A DNA stretch of 64,000 nt from Sinorhizobium fredii USDA 257 (GCF_000265205.3 NC_018000.1:2232001-2296000); one strand, 5' to 3'. Numbered from the stretch's first letter, positions 1-9,250 are shown. The notes: generated by a model not told the origin, from the letters alone. Translations and numbers: made by a program.

Positions 1-1
1 C

Positions 2-703
2 TTCGTCATCGGCTTTCTGCTCGGCTACCCGGCCCTGCGCGTCCAGCATCACTTCCTGGCCTTCATCACGCTGGCCTTCAACGCTCTCGTGGTGCTCGTG
101 CTGCGCAACGAGGAATGGCTGACCGGCGGCACCTACGGCATCGTCGGCATTCCGCGGCCTGAGGTCCTCGGCTTGCCGACGCAGACGCCGCTGGCCTTCT
201 ACTTCTTCGTTCTTGCGCTCTTCGTGCTGATGGCGGCCGCCCTCTACGCCATCATCCGCTCGCCCTGGGGCCGCACCTTCAAGGCATTGAGGGAGAACCC
301 CATTCGCGCCAACAGCCTTGGCGTCGACATTCGCAAGACGACGCTTCTCGCCTTCGCCATCGGCTCCTCCTATGGCGGGCTTGCCGGCAGCCTCCTCGCA
401 CAGCTCACCCAGTTCATCGATCCGCATTCTTTCGGCCTGACCGTCTCGCTCAAGGTTCTGCTGATGGTCATAGTCGGCGGCGCCGGCTTCTTCTTCGGCC
501 CGATTCTGGGCGCGCTGCTGATCGTTCTCGCGCCGGAGTTCCTGCGCTTCACCGAGGGATACTACCTGATGATCTATGCCACGCTGGTCATCGTGCTGAT
601 GGTCTTCTGCCCGACCGGCCTGCTCGGACTGGTCGAGCGTGCCCGCACGGCCCTGAAGCTTAAGCAGAACCCGAATGCCACGACCTGGGAGGCAGGACGA
701 TGA
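2..703 (+). CDS. livM: Branched-chain amino acid-type ABC transporter permease LivM (5' end outside window)
   Basis: The reading frame is open from base 2, so the gene begins upstream of the window; about 233 residues are visible. It shows the hydrophobic helices and conserved patterns of LivM-family inner-membrane permeases, such as GRTFKALRENPIRANSLGVD (the cytoplasmic loop that contacts the ATPases), then AGSLLAQLTQFIDPHSFG, and a C-terminal helix ending in the usual FCPTGLLGL. The stop overlaps the livG start by 4 bases, so translation is coupled. Family members import branched-chain amino acids but many paralogues carry aromatic or hydroaromatic acids. The downstream shikimate-pathway enzymes suggest quinate or shikimate as the substrate here; that is inference from context. 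Confidence 0.93.
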   Translation, partial: FVIGFLLGYPALRVQHHFLAFITLAFNALVVLVLRNEEWLTGGTYGIVGIPRPEVLGLPTQTPLAFYFFVLALFVLMAAALYAIIRSPWGRTFKALRENPIRANSLGVDIRKTTLLAFAIGSSYGGLAGSLLAQLTQFIDPHSFGLTVSLKVLLMVIVGGAGFFFGPILGALLIVLAPEFLRFTEGYYLMIYATLVIVLMVFCPTGLLGLVERARTALKLKQNPNATTWEAGR

Positions 704-1443
704 CGCCGGTCCTTTCCGTACGCAATGTCAGCAAGTCCTTCGGGGGCCTGAGAGCCGTGGACGACGTGTCGTTCGATGTCCACCAGGGCGAGATCCTCGG
801 GCTGATCGGCCCGAACGGCAGCGGCAAGTCGACCCTCTTCAACTGCGTCCTCGGGCAACTGCCCGCCTCGACGGGAACCGTGCTGGTCGATGGCAAGGAG
901 GTCGCAGGCAAACGCCCCTGCGACCTCAACAAGCTCGGCGTCGGCCGCACCTTCCAGATGCTGCAGGTGTTTCCGGAGATGACGGTGCTCGACAACATCA
1001 TCCTGGCCGGCCAGGAGCACAAGGGCACGATGCTCTCGCGCCTCTTCGGCAAGCCGGATGCGGGCCTCACCGAGGAGGCCTTGAGGATGATCGACTTCTT
1101 TCGGCTTGGGCACCAGACCCACGCAAAGGCGGGATCGCTCTCCTATGGCCAGCAGAAGCTGCTCGACGCCGCCATGGCGTTCATGGCGGGACCGAAGCTG
1201 GTGATGCTCGACGAGCCGGCCGGCGGCGTCAACCTCACCATGCTCGCCGACCTGAAGGAGCGCCTGAAGGCCTTCAACCAGGAACGCGGCGCCACCTTCG
1301 TCGTCATCGAACACAACATGGAATTCGTGATGTCGCTCTGCACGCGCATCATCGTGCTGGCGAACGGCAGGATCATCGCCGAAGGCGACCCGGAAACGGT
1401 GCGCAACGATCCGACCGTCATCGAAGCCTATCTCGGAGGTTGA
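700..1443 (+). CDS. livG: ABC transporter ATP-binding protein LivG
   Basis: A 247-residue ATPase of the LivG type. Walker A GPNGSGKS lies near residue 36, the signature motif is LSYGQQK, Walker B is LVMLDEPAGG followed by NLTMLADL, and the switch histidine is in VVIEHNMEF. The GGVN stretch after Walker B is typical of LivG. It starts on ATG inside the livM stop region and is followed after 3 bases by livF, so livM, livG and livF form one transcript. It would energise the membrane permease at the cytoplasmic face. Confidence 0.96.
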   Translation: MTPVLSVRNVSKSFGGLRAVDDVSFDVHQGEILGLIGPNGSGKSTLFNCVLGQLPASTGTVLVDGKEVAGKRPCDLNKLGVGRTFQMLQVFPEMTVLDNIILAGQEHKGTMLSRLFGKPDAGLTEEALRMIDFFRLGHQTHAKAGSLSYGQQKLLDAAMAFMAGPKLVMLDEPAGGVNLTMLADLKERLKAFNQERGATFVVIEHNMEFVMSLCTRIIVLANGRIIAEGDPETVRNDPTVIEAYLGG

Positions 1444-1446
1444 GCC

Positions 1447-2166
1447 ATGCTGGAACTCAAGCAGGTCTATGGCGGCTACGGCAAAATGACGATCCTGAAC
1501 GGCACGTCCTTCAAGATCGACAAGGGTACGATCACCACGGTGATCGGTCCGAACGGGGCCGGCAAATCGACGGTCTTCAAGGCGATCTTCGGGCTCCTGA
1601 AGATCCGCTCGGGAACCGTGCTCCTGAACGGCGAGGACGTGACGTCCTTGCCGCCGGCGAAGATGCTCGCCAAGGGCGTCACCTATGTGCCCCAGGGACG
1701 CAACCTATTCCCGATGCTGTCGGTGCGCCATAATCTCGAGATCGGCGGCATTTCGTCCAATGATCAGTCGAGGATCGCACGGCGCATCGACGAGGTGATG
1801 GAGCAATTCCCGATCCTGAAGGAGAAGGCGAAGGAACAGGCGATCACGCTTTCGGGCGGCCAGCAGAAGCAGCTCGAGATCGCCCGTGCACTGCTGCTTG
1901 ATCCGTCGCTGATCCTCATCGACGAACCGTCGATCGGGCTCTCCCCGCAAATGATCAACGAGACCTTCCGCACGCTGATCCGGCTGCGTGACGAGGGCGT
2001 GACCATCCTGATGGTCGAGCAGAATGCCAAGGCGGCGCTCGCCATGTCCGACTACGGGCTCGTGCTCGAACAGGGCCGGAGCCGGATATACGACAAGGCC
2101 GACAAGCTGCTCGCCGATCCGCGCGTCGGCCAGCTCTTCCTCGGCGCCCATCTCGAGGAGGCGTGA
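1447..2166 (+). CDS. livF: ABC transporter ATP-binding protein LivF
   Basis: The second ATPase of the transporter, 239 residues. Walker A is GPNGAGKS, the signature is LSGGQQKQLEIARALL, and Walker B is LILIDEPSIGLSP, a wording characteristic of LivF; the H-loop position is VEQNA, as usual for this family (glutamine for histidine). The gene directly abuts the next enzyme gene (stop at 2166, next start at 2167), which ties the transporter to shikimate-type metabolism. Confidence 0.96.
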   Translation: MLELKQVYGGYGKMTILNGTSFKIDKGTITTVIGPNGAGKSTVFKAIFGLLKIRSGTVLLNGEDVTSLPPAKMLAKGVTYVPQGRNLFPMLSVRHNLEIGGISSNDQSRIARRIDEVMEQFPILKEKAKEQAITLSGGQQKQLEIARALLLDPSLILIDEPSIGLSPQMINETFRTLIRLRDEGVTILMVEQNAKAALAMSDYGLVLEQGRSRIYDKADKLLADPRVGQLFLGAHLEEA

Positions 2167-3000
2167 ATGCAGCCGGTCCCCGAGATTACCGGAAAGACCG
2201 TCTTCATTCCGCTGATCGGTCATCCGGTCGAGCAGGTGAAGTCGCCGGGGCCGGTGAACGCGTGGTTTTCCGACAATGATGTGGCTGCGGTGCTCATCCC
2301 GGTGGATATCCTGCCGGACAAGGTAGCATCTTTCCTCGACGCCATCCGCGGCACCGGGAACTGCCCCGGCCTTTCGGTGACGATGCCGCACAAGCAGGCG
2401 GCCTATGCCGGCGTGGACGCGCTGACGGATCGGGCCCGCCGGGCGGAGGCCGTCAACATCATCCACAGGAGGCCGGACGGCACACTCCTCGGCGACATGG
2501 TCGACGGGGAAGCGATGGTCGCGGCGCTGGCGAAGAACGGCGTCAGCGTTCGCGGCAAGTGTGTGCTGGTCGTCGGCGCCGGCGGCGCCGGAACGGCGAT
2601 CATCTACGCGCTTGCCGAGGCGGGAGCGGCAACCATCGTCGTCATCGAACGCGATCGGGCGAAATCGGACCGCCTGATCGGGCAGCTGCGCCGCGACTAT
2701 CCGCAGCTTCAGGCACAGGACTCCCTGCCGGACGACATCGACGTCGACATCGCCATCAATGCCTCGCCGGCAGGCATGAACGCCGCTGATCCCCATCCCT
2801 TTCCGCTGGAACGGCTGACGCAGGCGGAAATCATTGCCGACGCCGTGACGAAGCCGCCGGTAACCCCCTGGCTCGAAGAGGCTCGGCGCCGCGGCATAGC
2901 AATCCAGGCCGGCGCCGAGATGACCCTGGCGCAACTGCCGACGCAGATCGCCTTCTGGGGCCTCGACAAGGCCGGCCGGGACGACGGAAAGGGACGATGA
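2167..3000 (+). CDS. Shikimate/quinate dehydrogenase family protein (AroE-like)
   Basis: A 277-residue member of the shikimate dehydrogenase family. The N-terminal substrate domain contains LSVTMPHK, whose lysine is the catalytic residue in the family, and VDGEAMVAAL, which corresponds to the aspartate-containing segment. The nucleotide-binding domain has VLVVGAGGAGTAIIYALAEAG, a glycine-rich dinucleotide loop. It sits between the ABC transporter and a 3-dehydroshikimate dehydratase gene, with which it overlaps by 4 bases. That setting fits a catabolic role, oxidising shikimate or quinate to the 3-dehydro acid, rather than aromatic amino acid synthesis. The substrate preference cannot be decided from sequence. 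Confidence 0.9.
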   Translation: MQPVPEITGKTVFIPLIGHPVEQVKSPGPVNAWFSDNDVAAVLIPVDILPDKVASFLDAIRGTGNCPGLSVTMPHKQAAYAGVDALTDRARRAEAVNIIHRRPDGTLLGDMVDGEAMVAALAKNGVSVRGKCVLVVGAGGAGTAIIYALAEAGAATIVVIERDRAKSDRLIGQLRRDYPQLQAQDSLPDDIDVDIAINASPAGMNAADPHPFPLERLTQAEIIADAVTKPPVTPWLEEARRRGIAIQAGAEMTLAQLPTQIAFWGLDKAGRDDGKGR

Positions 3001-4886
3001 AGACCTCGATCGCAACAGTGTCGATCAGCGGCGAATTGCCGGACAAGCTCGCGGCGATTGCAGCGGCCGGCTTCGATGGCGTGGAAATCTTCGAGAACGA
3101 TTTTCTCGCCTTCGACGGCAGCCCCGCGGATGTCGGACGGATGGTGCGTGACCATGGCCTGGAAATCACTCTCTTCCAGCCGTTCCGCGACTTCGAAGGC
3201 ATGCCTGAACCGCACCGGACGCGCGTCTTCGACCGAGCCGAGCGCAAGTTCGACGTCATGCAGCAGCTCGGCACCGATCTCCTGTTGGTCTGCTCGAACG
3301 TCTCGCCGATCGCGCTCGGCGGCATCGACCGGGCGGCGGCCGATTTCCATGAACTCGGCGAACGCGCCGCCAAACGCGGCTTGCGTGTCGGCTATGAGGC
3401 GCTCGCCTGGGGCCGGCACATCTCGGATCACCGCGACGCCTGGGAGATCGTCCGGCGCGCCGATCATCCGAATATCGGCCTGATCCTCGACAGCTTCCAC
3501 ACGCTGTCGCGCAAGATCGAAGTGAATTCGATCCGCTCGATCCCCAAGGAGAAGATCTTCATCGTCCAGCTCGCCGATGCGCCGCTGATAGACATGGATC
3601 TGCTCTACTGGAGCCGCCATTTCCGCAACATGCCCGGCGAAGGCGACCTCCCGGTCAGCGAGTTCACGCGCGCAATTGCCGAAACCGGCTACGATGGTTA
3701 TTTCTCGCTGGAAATCTTCAACGATCAGTTCCGCGGCGGGGCCGCCAAACCGATTGCCGCCGATGGCCATCGATCGCTGGTCTATCTCGGCGATCAGGTG
3801 CGACGGCATCCGAGTGCAGGCTCTCTCACCGTTGCGCCGATGCCGGGGCGGGCTCCGGTCCAGCGAGTCGGCTTCGTCGAATTCGCGGCTGCCGACGACG
3901 ATGCCGCTGACCTGACCGCCATCCTGAGGACGCTGGGCTTCCGCAAGGCCGCTACGCACCGCTCGAAGAAAGTCGACGTTTACCAGCAGGCCGACATCCG
4001 CATTCTGATAAATACCGACGAAACCGGATTTGCCGGCTCCTCCTATGCCGTTCACGGCAGCTCCGCCTATGCAATGGGTGTCGTGGTCGACGACGCGAAG
4101 GAAACCATGGAACGCGCGCTGGCGCTCGACGCCGAGTCCTTCAGCCAGCCGGTCGCAAAGGGCGAGGTCGAGGTGCCGGCGATCCGCGGCGTCGGCGGCG
4201 GGCTCCTCTACCTGCTCGACGACAAGGGCGACCTCGGCCGCATCTGGGAGATCGACTTCGAGCCGTTCGAGGAGGAAGGCGCGGAGGAGGACGCCGGGCT
4301 CCGGAATATCGACCACGTCGCCCAGACGGTCGCCTACGAGGAAATGCCGACCTGGCTGTTGTTCTACACCTCGATCTTCGCGGCGGAGAAAACGCCGATG
4401 GTCGATATCATTGATCCTGCCGGGGTGGTGCGCAGCCAGGTCGTAGAGAATGCCGCAGGCACGCTGCGCCTGACACTCAACGGGGCGGAAAACCGCCGCA
4501 CGCTCGCGGGCCACTTCATCGCCGAGACGTTCGGCTCCGGGGTCCAGCATCTCGCCTTCCATACGGATGACATCTTCACAACCGCGGCGGCGCTCCGGCG
4601 GAACGGCTTCCGCCCGCTGCAGATCTCGCCCAACTATTACGACGATGTGGAGGCGCGCTTCGGCCTGGAGCCGGACATGACCGAGCGGCTGAAGGCGGAA
4701 AACATCCTCTATGATCGCGACGAGTACGGCGAATTTTTTCAGCTCTACAGCCCCACCTACGGCGAAGGCTTCTTCTTCGAGATCGTCGAGCGGCGCAGCT
4801 ATCGCGGCTATGGTGCGGTCAATGCCATCTTCCGCATCGCCGCGCTCAAGAAGCACCTCAGACCGGAGGGGCTGCCGAAGCAGTAG
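2997..4886 (+). CDS. quiC: Bifunctional 3-dehydroshikimate dehydratase / 4-hydroxyphenylpyruvate dioxygenase-like protein
   Basis: A 629-residue two-part enzyme. Residues 1 to about 280 form a sugar phosphate isomerase-type barrel (MKTSIATVSISG, GFDGVEIFENDFL, YEALAWGRH, LILDSFH, YFSLEIFND), the form known for 3-dehydroshikimate dehydratase, which makes protocatechuate. From about residue 295 there are two VOC/HPPD-like modules; the second has RNIDHVAQ, QHLAFHTDDIF and FFEIVERRSY, matching the two histidines and one glutamate that bind iron in HPPD. Such fusions are known in QuiC-type dehydratases. The gene overlaps the upstream dehydrogenase by 4 bases. It completes a route from shikimate or quinate to protocatechuate, to be finished by the beta-ketoadipate pathway elsewhere. 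Confidence 0.88.
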   Translation: MKTSIATVSISGELPDKLAAIAAAGFDGVEIFENDFLAFDGSPADVGRMVRDHGLEITLFQPFRDFEGMPEPHRTRVFDRAERKFDVMQQLGTDLLLVCSNVSPIALGGIDRAAADFHELGERAAKRGLRVGYEALAWGRHISDHRDAWEIVRRADHPNIGLILDSFHTLSRKIEVNSIRSIPKEKIFIVQLADAPLIDMDLLYWSRHFRNMPGEGDLPVSEFTRAIAETGYDGYFSLEIFNDQFRGGAAKPIAADGHRSLVYLGDQVRRHPSAGSLTVAPMPGRAPVQRVGFVEFAAADDDAADLTAILRTLGFRKAATHRSKKVDVYQQADIRILINTDETGFAGSSYAVHGSSAYAMGVVVDDAKETMERALALDAESFSQPVAKGEVEVPAIRGVGGGLLYLLDDKGDLGRIWEIDFEPFEEEGAEEDAGLRNIDHVAQTVAYEEMPTWLLFYTSIFAAEKTPMVDIIDPAGVVRSQVVENAAGTLRLTLNGAENRRTLAGHFIAETFGSGVQHLAFHTDDIFTTAAALRRNGFRPLQISPNYYDDVEARFGLEPDMTERLKAENILYDRDEYGEFFQLYSPTYGEGFFFEIVERRSYRGYGAVNAIFRIAALKKHLRPEGLPKQ

Positions 4887-4950
4887 CGGGAGGGGAGATC
4901 CCCAGCACTCTTGAGAACGGCCTTAGTGATCGGCCAAGAGCCCACGCTGC

Positions 4951-5601
4951 CTATCCCGCATCGCGAGCGCTGGTCGACAGCAACCGCTCGCACATCACCG
5001 CCGCCTGGGTGCGGCTGACGACGCCGAGCTTCTTGAGGATTGCCGAGACGTGCACCTTCACGGTCTGCTCGGCGATGTCCATCTCGCCGGCGATCTGCTT
5101 GTTGAGCTTGCCCTCTATGATCTTCGTCAGAATGCGCAATTGCTGCGACGACAGCGAAGCGAGGCGGGCACTCATCGCCGCATCCGGATCGGCCGTTTCG
5201 GTGCCAAAGCGGGGCGGCGTCCAGATCTCGCCGTCGAGGATGGCGCGGATCGCGCTCGCCATTTCCGGCAGGTCCAGCGATTTCGGGATATAGCCGGAAG
5301 CGCCGAAGGTGATCGCCTTCTGGATCGTCGCCGCGTCCTGCCTTGCCGAAACGATCGCCACCGGAAGGGTCGGATAATGGGCATGCAGCAGGAACAGGCC
5401 GGCAAAACCCTCCGTGCCGGGCATGGTCAAATCGAGCAGGACGAGATCCACCTCATGCCGGTCGCTCGAGAGAACCTCCAGAACCTCGTCCACCGACCGG
5501 CAGGCGATCAGTTCGAGCTCCGGCAGCACTGCGACGAGAGCGCTGCGCAAGGCTGCCTGGACCATCGGATGGTCATCCGCGATGACGATGCGCGTGCTCA
5601 T
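4951..5601 (-). CDS. LuxR/NarL-type response regulator
   Basis: 216 residues when started at the ATG at 5601, which has a clear GGGGGAGG ribosome site; longer in-frame starts run further into the kinase gene. The receiver domain begins MSTRIVIADDHPMVQ with the acidic pair D9-D10, the phospho-acceptor is D57 in LVLLDLTMPG, and the conserved lysine lies in GYIPKSLD. The C-terminal LuxR helix-turn-helix includes LSSQQLRILTKIIEGKLNKQIA and QTVKVHVSAILKKLGV. It overlaps the end of the hybrid kinase gene by 29 bases, so the two are co-translated. By position it is the partner of the kinase and probably controls the symporter gene upstream, similar to MctR in Rhizobium leguminosarum. Confidence 0.92.
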   Translation of the reverse strand: MSTRIVIADDHPMVQAALRSALVAVLPELELIACRSVDEVLEVLSSDRHEVDLVLLDLTMPGTEGFAGLFLLHAHYPTLPVAIVSARQDAATIQKAITFGASGYIPKSLDLPEMASAIRAILDGEIWTPPRFGTETADPDAAMSARLASLSSQQLRILTKIIEGKLNKQIAGEMDIAEQTVKVHVSAILKKLGVVSRTQAAVMCERLLSTSARDAG

Positions 5602-8600
5602 GTTCTTCCTCCCCCTGCAGCCCGGCGCCCTTGAGCAGGGCGACGGCATCCAGATATCGTCTCAAGGCGGCCGGCTTCACCGGCTTCGCCATGACTTCGC
5701 AGCCAAGCGCTTTCGCCTTTGCGCTGACCTCCTCGCTGCGGTCCGCGGTGATCACCAGGCCCCTGACCTCCCGGCCCCAGTGCTTGCGCAGCCCGTCCAG
5801 CACTTCGACGCCGGTCGTGCCGTCGAGATGGTAATCCACGAGCGCCAGATCTGGCACCAGGCCGTTGCAATTGGCAAGCGCCGTCCTCTCGTCGCTCGCA
5901 ACAATCGGCCGGTGTCCCCAGCGGGAGAGCAAGGCCGACAGGCCCTCCCGTATCGCCGCGTCATTGTCGACGCAGAGCACGGTAAGCGCGGCATGGTTCG
6001 CGATCGACGGCGTGGCGGTCTTTTCCGAAACGGCGACCGCCGCACCTTGCGCCGCGAGCGGAACGGTGACGATGAAGCAGGTTCCCTGGCCTGGCCGGGA
6101 GCGCACTTTTAAGGGAAGATCGAGCAAGCGGCAGATGCGCTCGACGATCGCTAGGCCGAGGCCGCTCCCCTTTTCCCGCTCCTCGCCCGTATCGAGCCGG
6201 CGGAACTCCTCGAAAATCTCCTTCTGGCGCTCCGGGGCAATGCCGATGCCGGTATCACGGACCTCGATGCGCAAGCCGTCCTTCCGCCGCCGGCACCCCA
6301 GCAGAACCCTTCCCCTAGGCGTGTAGCGTATGGCGTTCGAGAGAAGATTCTGCAGCACACGACGCAGGAGCTGCGGGTCGGTGCGGACGAAACGCGTCGA
6401 GGCAACCACCTTGAGCGTCAGGCCGCGCTGACGCGCAAGGGCGGAGAACTCGAGCTCGAGTTGGGCGAGAAGCGAGCCGACCGAAAAATCGACGGGCTGC
6501 GCCCGCACCGCACCGGAATCATAGGACGAGATGTCCAGCAGCTCGTCGAGCAGCCGCTCGGTCGATGAAAGTGCCGCCGCGGCGTTCTTCGCAAGCGCCC
6601 GCTCCTCTGTCCGCAGGTCCTTTTCGGCTTCGTCGGGCTTGAGGCGCAGGCTCTCGTCGAGCGCCGCCAGATAGAGCCGCGCCGCGTTCAGCGGCTGGAG
6701 CAGATCGTGGCTTGCCGCGGCGAGAAAGCGCGTCTTGCCGATATTGGCGCGCTCTGCCTCGGCCTTGGCCTGCTCGAGCGCCTGCGTCCGCTCCTGGACA
6801 CGCCGCTCCAGCTCCTCGTTGGCGCGGCGCAGGCCGGCCGCTGCCCGATGCCGCTCGGTCACATCCGTGTAGGTCGAGATATAGCCGCTCTCGGCCATAC
6901 GGTCGTAGGCGATCTCCAGCACCATGCCGTCCGGCCGCTTGCGCTCGTAGACATAGGGCCAGGATTGTCTGGCGAGATCCCGGTTGACGAGCAGGGCCTT
7001 GAGGTCCTCGCCGTCGTATTCGCCGCGCTCGCGGTTGAAGTCGACGAGGTCGGCGAGCGGCAGGCCGACGCGGATCAGGTCCTTCGGCAGGTCGAGCAGC
7101 GTAAGGAACCGGGCGTTCCACGCCTCAATGGCGAGGTCTGCGTCGAAGACGCAAATGCCCTGCGGCACGCTTTCAAGCGCCCCTTGCAAGAGCTTCCGGT
7201 TGAAATGCAGCGCCTGCGACGCCTCGTCCAGCATCCCCACGGCTGCCTTGCGCGACAGCGAACGGCTTTCGAGCGCCGCGGCCATCACCACGCGGGCCGA
7301 GGCCGCACCGAGCGCGCCGGCGATGAGGTTCTCGGTGAACCGCATCGCATCCACATCGGCAAGTCCGTCCTGTCGCGCGCGGCGCTGTTCCACGAAGTCA
7401 TCGAAGGCGGAAACGCTGCGCTCGGCTCCGACGAAGCGAGCGGCGAGCGTCTTCAGGTCGTCAAGCCGCGTGACGAGCGGCAATGAGGCGAGCGGCGGCG
7501 GCGCCGGGACCCCCTCGGCAAAGGCCTCCGCCTGGAGACGCTCGAGCGGCGAACGATCCGCCAGCAAGGACACGGCCGCAAAGACGGCGAGATTGGCACC
7601 CAGGCTCCAGAGCGTCGCATGCGAAATCGGATCGAGGCCGACGATGCCGAAGAGCGATTGCGGCCTGAGCCAGGCGAGCCCGAGTGGCCCGTTGGCGACC
7701 ACGGCGTCGACGGCGGGCACGAGCGGCGCAATCGAGGGGAGGAGCAGGGTGTAGATCCAGAAGGCGAAGCCGACGACAATGCCTGCGCCCGCCCCGGCGC
7801 TCTTGGCGCGCCGCCAAAGCAATCCTCCGAGAAAAGCGGGGCCGAACTGGGCGATCGCAACGAAGGACAGCAGGCCGATAACGGTCAGCGGATAGGCCTG
7901 ATCGACCAGGCGGTTCATCATGTAGGCGAGCAGCAGGATGGCCGCGACGGAGATCCGCCGCACCAAAAGCAGGGCCGAAGGCGACGGCCAGATTGCACCG
8001 CCGCGGCCAACGAGGCGCGAGCGCAACAGCAGGGGGACGATGACGTCGTTGCAGAGCATCGTGCTCAGTGCCACCGAGGCGACGATCACCATGCCGGTTG
8101 CCGCCGAGAAGCCGCCGAGAAAGGCGATCAGCGCCATCAGGGGGGCATCGGCGGCAAGCGGCAGCGAGATCACGAAGGTGTCCGGGTTTACCGTGTCGGC
8201 GAAACGGGCGATGCCGGCTATGGCGATCGGCACCATCAGGACGCTGAAGACGATGAGATAGGCGGGGTAGAGCCAGGCGGCGGCGCGCACCTGCGACAGC
8301 GATTTGTTCTCCACCACGGCGACATGAAACATGTGCGGCAGGCAGAGGAAGGAGATCGCGGCAATGATGGTGTTCGATATCCAAGTCGGATCGAAAAAGT
8401 CCGGCGCCAGCAAGGACCCCATGCGCGGATCCGCCTCGGCGCGGGCGACGAGGTCGCCGAGACCGTCGAACATGCGGAAGACAATGAACAGCGCCACGAT
8501 AACGAAGGCCGAAAGCTTGACCAGGCTTTCGAAGGCGATCGCCGCCATCAGGCCCCGATGGTGCTCGCTCGCATGGATGTGCCGAACGCCGAACATGATG

Positions 8601-9130
8601 GCGAAGAGCGCCATCGAGGCGGCTACGGCAAACGTGCTGTCGCCGCGGATCGGCCGGACGCCTTCGGGGGCGACGGCCGGCGCGGTCAGGATGTCGAAAC
8701 TGGTGCCGACCGCCTTCAGCTGCAGTGCTATATAGGGCAGCACGGCGAGCAGAGCCGCCATGGTGACGAGCGCGGCGAGTGCCTGGCTCTTGCCGTATCG
8801 CGCCGCGATGAAGTCGGCGATCGAGGTGATGTTCTGGCTCTTCGCGACCGTGACGATCCTGGCGATCAGCCGCTGCCCGAAGATCAGCACGAGAGTCGGG
8901 CCGACATAGATCGACAGGAAGTCGAAACCGCTCAGGGCGCGCCCGACCGAACCGTAGAAGCTCCAGGACGTGTTGTAGATGGCAAGCGTCAGCGCGTAGC
9001 CGAGTGCCGCCATCCACTCGGTGGGTACGGCCAAGCGCCGGCCCGCACCTCGCCGATCCGTCCACCAGGCGATCAGGAACAGGATGACGACATAGGCTGT
9101 AGAAACGGAGAGGACGACCCAACCGGGCAT
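5573..9130 (-). CDS. Hybrid histidine kinase with a sodium/solute symporter sensor domain (MctS/CbrA type)
   Basis: A 1185-residue membrane sensor. Residues 1 to about 500 form a multi-helix sodium:solute symporter (SSS/PutP-like) domain. Then comes a PAS-like region (QGICVFDADLAIEAWNARFL), a short coiled coil, a dimerisation domain with the phospho-accepting histidine in FLAAASHDLLQPLNAARLYL, an ATPase domain (NLLSNAIRYT, DTGIGI, GSGLGLAIV), and a C-terminal receiver domain (VLCVDNDAAIREG, acceptor aspartate in LALVDYHLDG). The ATG at 9130 has GAGGTG upstream. This architecture is the CbrA/MctS type. The adjacent symporter gene and LuxR regulator suggest it senses monocarboxylates such as lactate, pyruvate or alanine; the ligand is inference. 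Confidence 0.93.
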   Translation of the reverse strand: MPGWVVLSVSTAYVVILFLIAWWTDRRGAGRRLAVPTEWMAALGYALTLAIYNTSWSFYGSVGRALSGFDFLSIYVGPTLVLIFGQRLIARIVTVAKSQNITSIADFIAARYGKSQALAALVTMAALLAVLPYIALQLKAVGTSFDILTAPAVAPEGVRPIRGDSTFAVAASMALFAIMFGVRHIHASEHHRGLMAAIAFESLVKLSAFVIVALFIVFRMFDGLGDLVARAEADPRMGSLLAPDFFDPTWISNTIIAAISFLCLPHMFHVAVVENKSLSQVRAAAWLYPAYLIVFSVLMVPIAIAGIARFADTVNPDTFVISLPLAADAPLMALIAFLGGFSAATGMVIVASVALSTMLCNDVIVPLLLRSRLVGRGGAIWPSPSALLLVRRISVAAILLLAYMMNRLVDQAYPLTVIGLLSFVAIAQFGPAFLGGLLWRRAKSAGAGAGIVVGFAFWIYTLLLPSIAPLVPAVDAVVANGPLGLAWLRPQSLFGIVGLDPISHATLWSLGANLAVFAAVSLLADRSPLERLQAEAFAEGVPAPPPLASLPLVTRLDDLKTLAARFVGAERSVSAFDDFVEQRRARQDGLADVDAMRFTENLIAGALGAASARVVMAAALESRSLSRKAAVGMLDEASQALHFNRKLLQGALESVPQGICVFDADLAIEAWNARFLTLLDLPKDLIRVGLPLADLVDFNRERGEYDGEDLKALLVNRDLARQSWPYVYERKRPDGMVLEIAYDRMAESGYISTYTDVTERHRAAAGLRRANEELERRVQERTQALEQAKAEAERANIGKTRFLAAASHDLLQPLNAARLYLAALDESLRLKPDEAEKDLRTEERALAKNAAAALSSTERLLDELLDISSYDSGAVRAQPVDFSVGSLLAQLELEFSALARQRGLTLKVVASTRFVRTDPQLLRRVLQNLLSNAIRYTPRGRVLLGCRRRKDGLRIEVRDTGIGIAPERQKEIFEEFRRLDTGEEREKGSGLGLAIVERICRLLDLPLKVRSRPGQGTCFIVTVPLAAQGAAVAVSEKTATPSIANHAALTVLCVDNDAAIREGLSALLSRWGHRPIVASDERTALANCNGLVPDLALVDYHLDGTTGVEVLDGLRKHWGREVRGLVITADRSEEVSAKAKALGCEVMAKPVKPAALRRYLDAVALLKGAGLQGEEEHEHAHRHRG

Positions 9131-9160
9131 GGCACCTCGTTGCCCAACTGCATGCCCCCA

Positions 9161-9250
9161 TAAGTCGCGACCGACTTAAGGACAAATCATGCAGCAATTC
9201 AAAGTGCTACAGCGCCTTGCGGGTCCGGTCAGACACGCGTCGCTGTAGCG
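9161..9250 (+). repeat. Dispersed rhizobial intergenic repeat, copy 1
   Basis: The stretch starts with a small palindrome (TAAGTCG-CGAC-CGACTTA), continues with CATGCAGCAATTCAAAGTGC and ends with a hairpin bounded by CTACAGCG and CGCTGTAG. The same block recurs at 39856-39950, 51570-51668 and 59163-59252, with a decayed copy near 37168-37226. It lies between mctP and the kinase gene. This resembles the mosaic intergenic elements common in Sinorhizobium. Confidence 0.8.

Noticed and set aside
2709..4856. Very long minus-strand frame opposite the dehydratase-dioxygenase gene
   Set aside because: No recognisable domain; the plus strand encodes two clear enzymes with coupled starts.
4951..9130. 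CbrAB-type carbon/nitrogen control system
   Set aside because: The sensor resembles CbrA, but the partner regulator is a LuxR type without the NtrC-like AAA+ domain of CbrB; the MctSR-like reading fits better.
7461..9197. Long minus-strand frame overlapping the histidine kinase gene
   Set aside because: Low-complexity Arg-rich product in another frame of a gene with strong domain support; a shadow.
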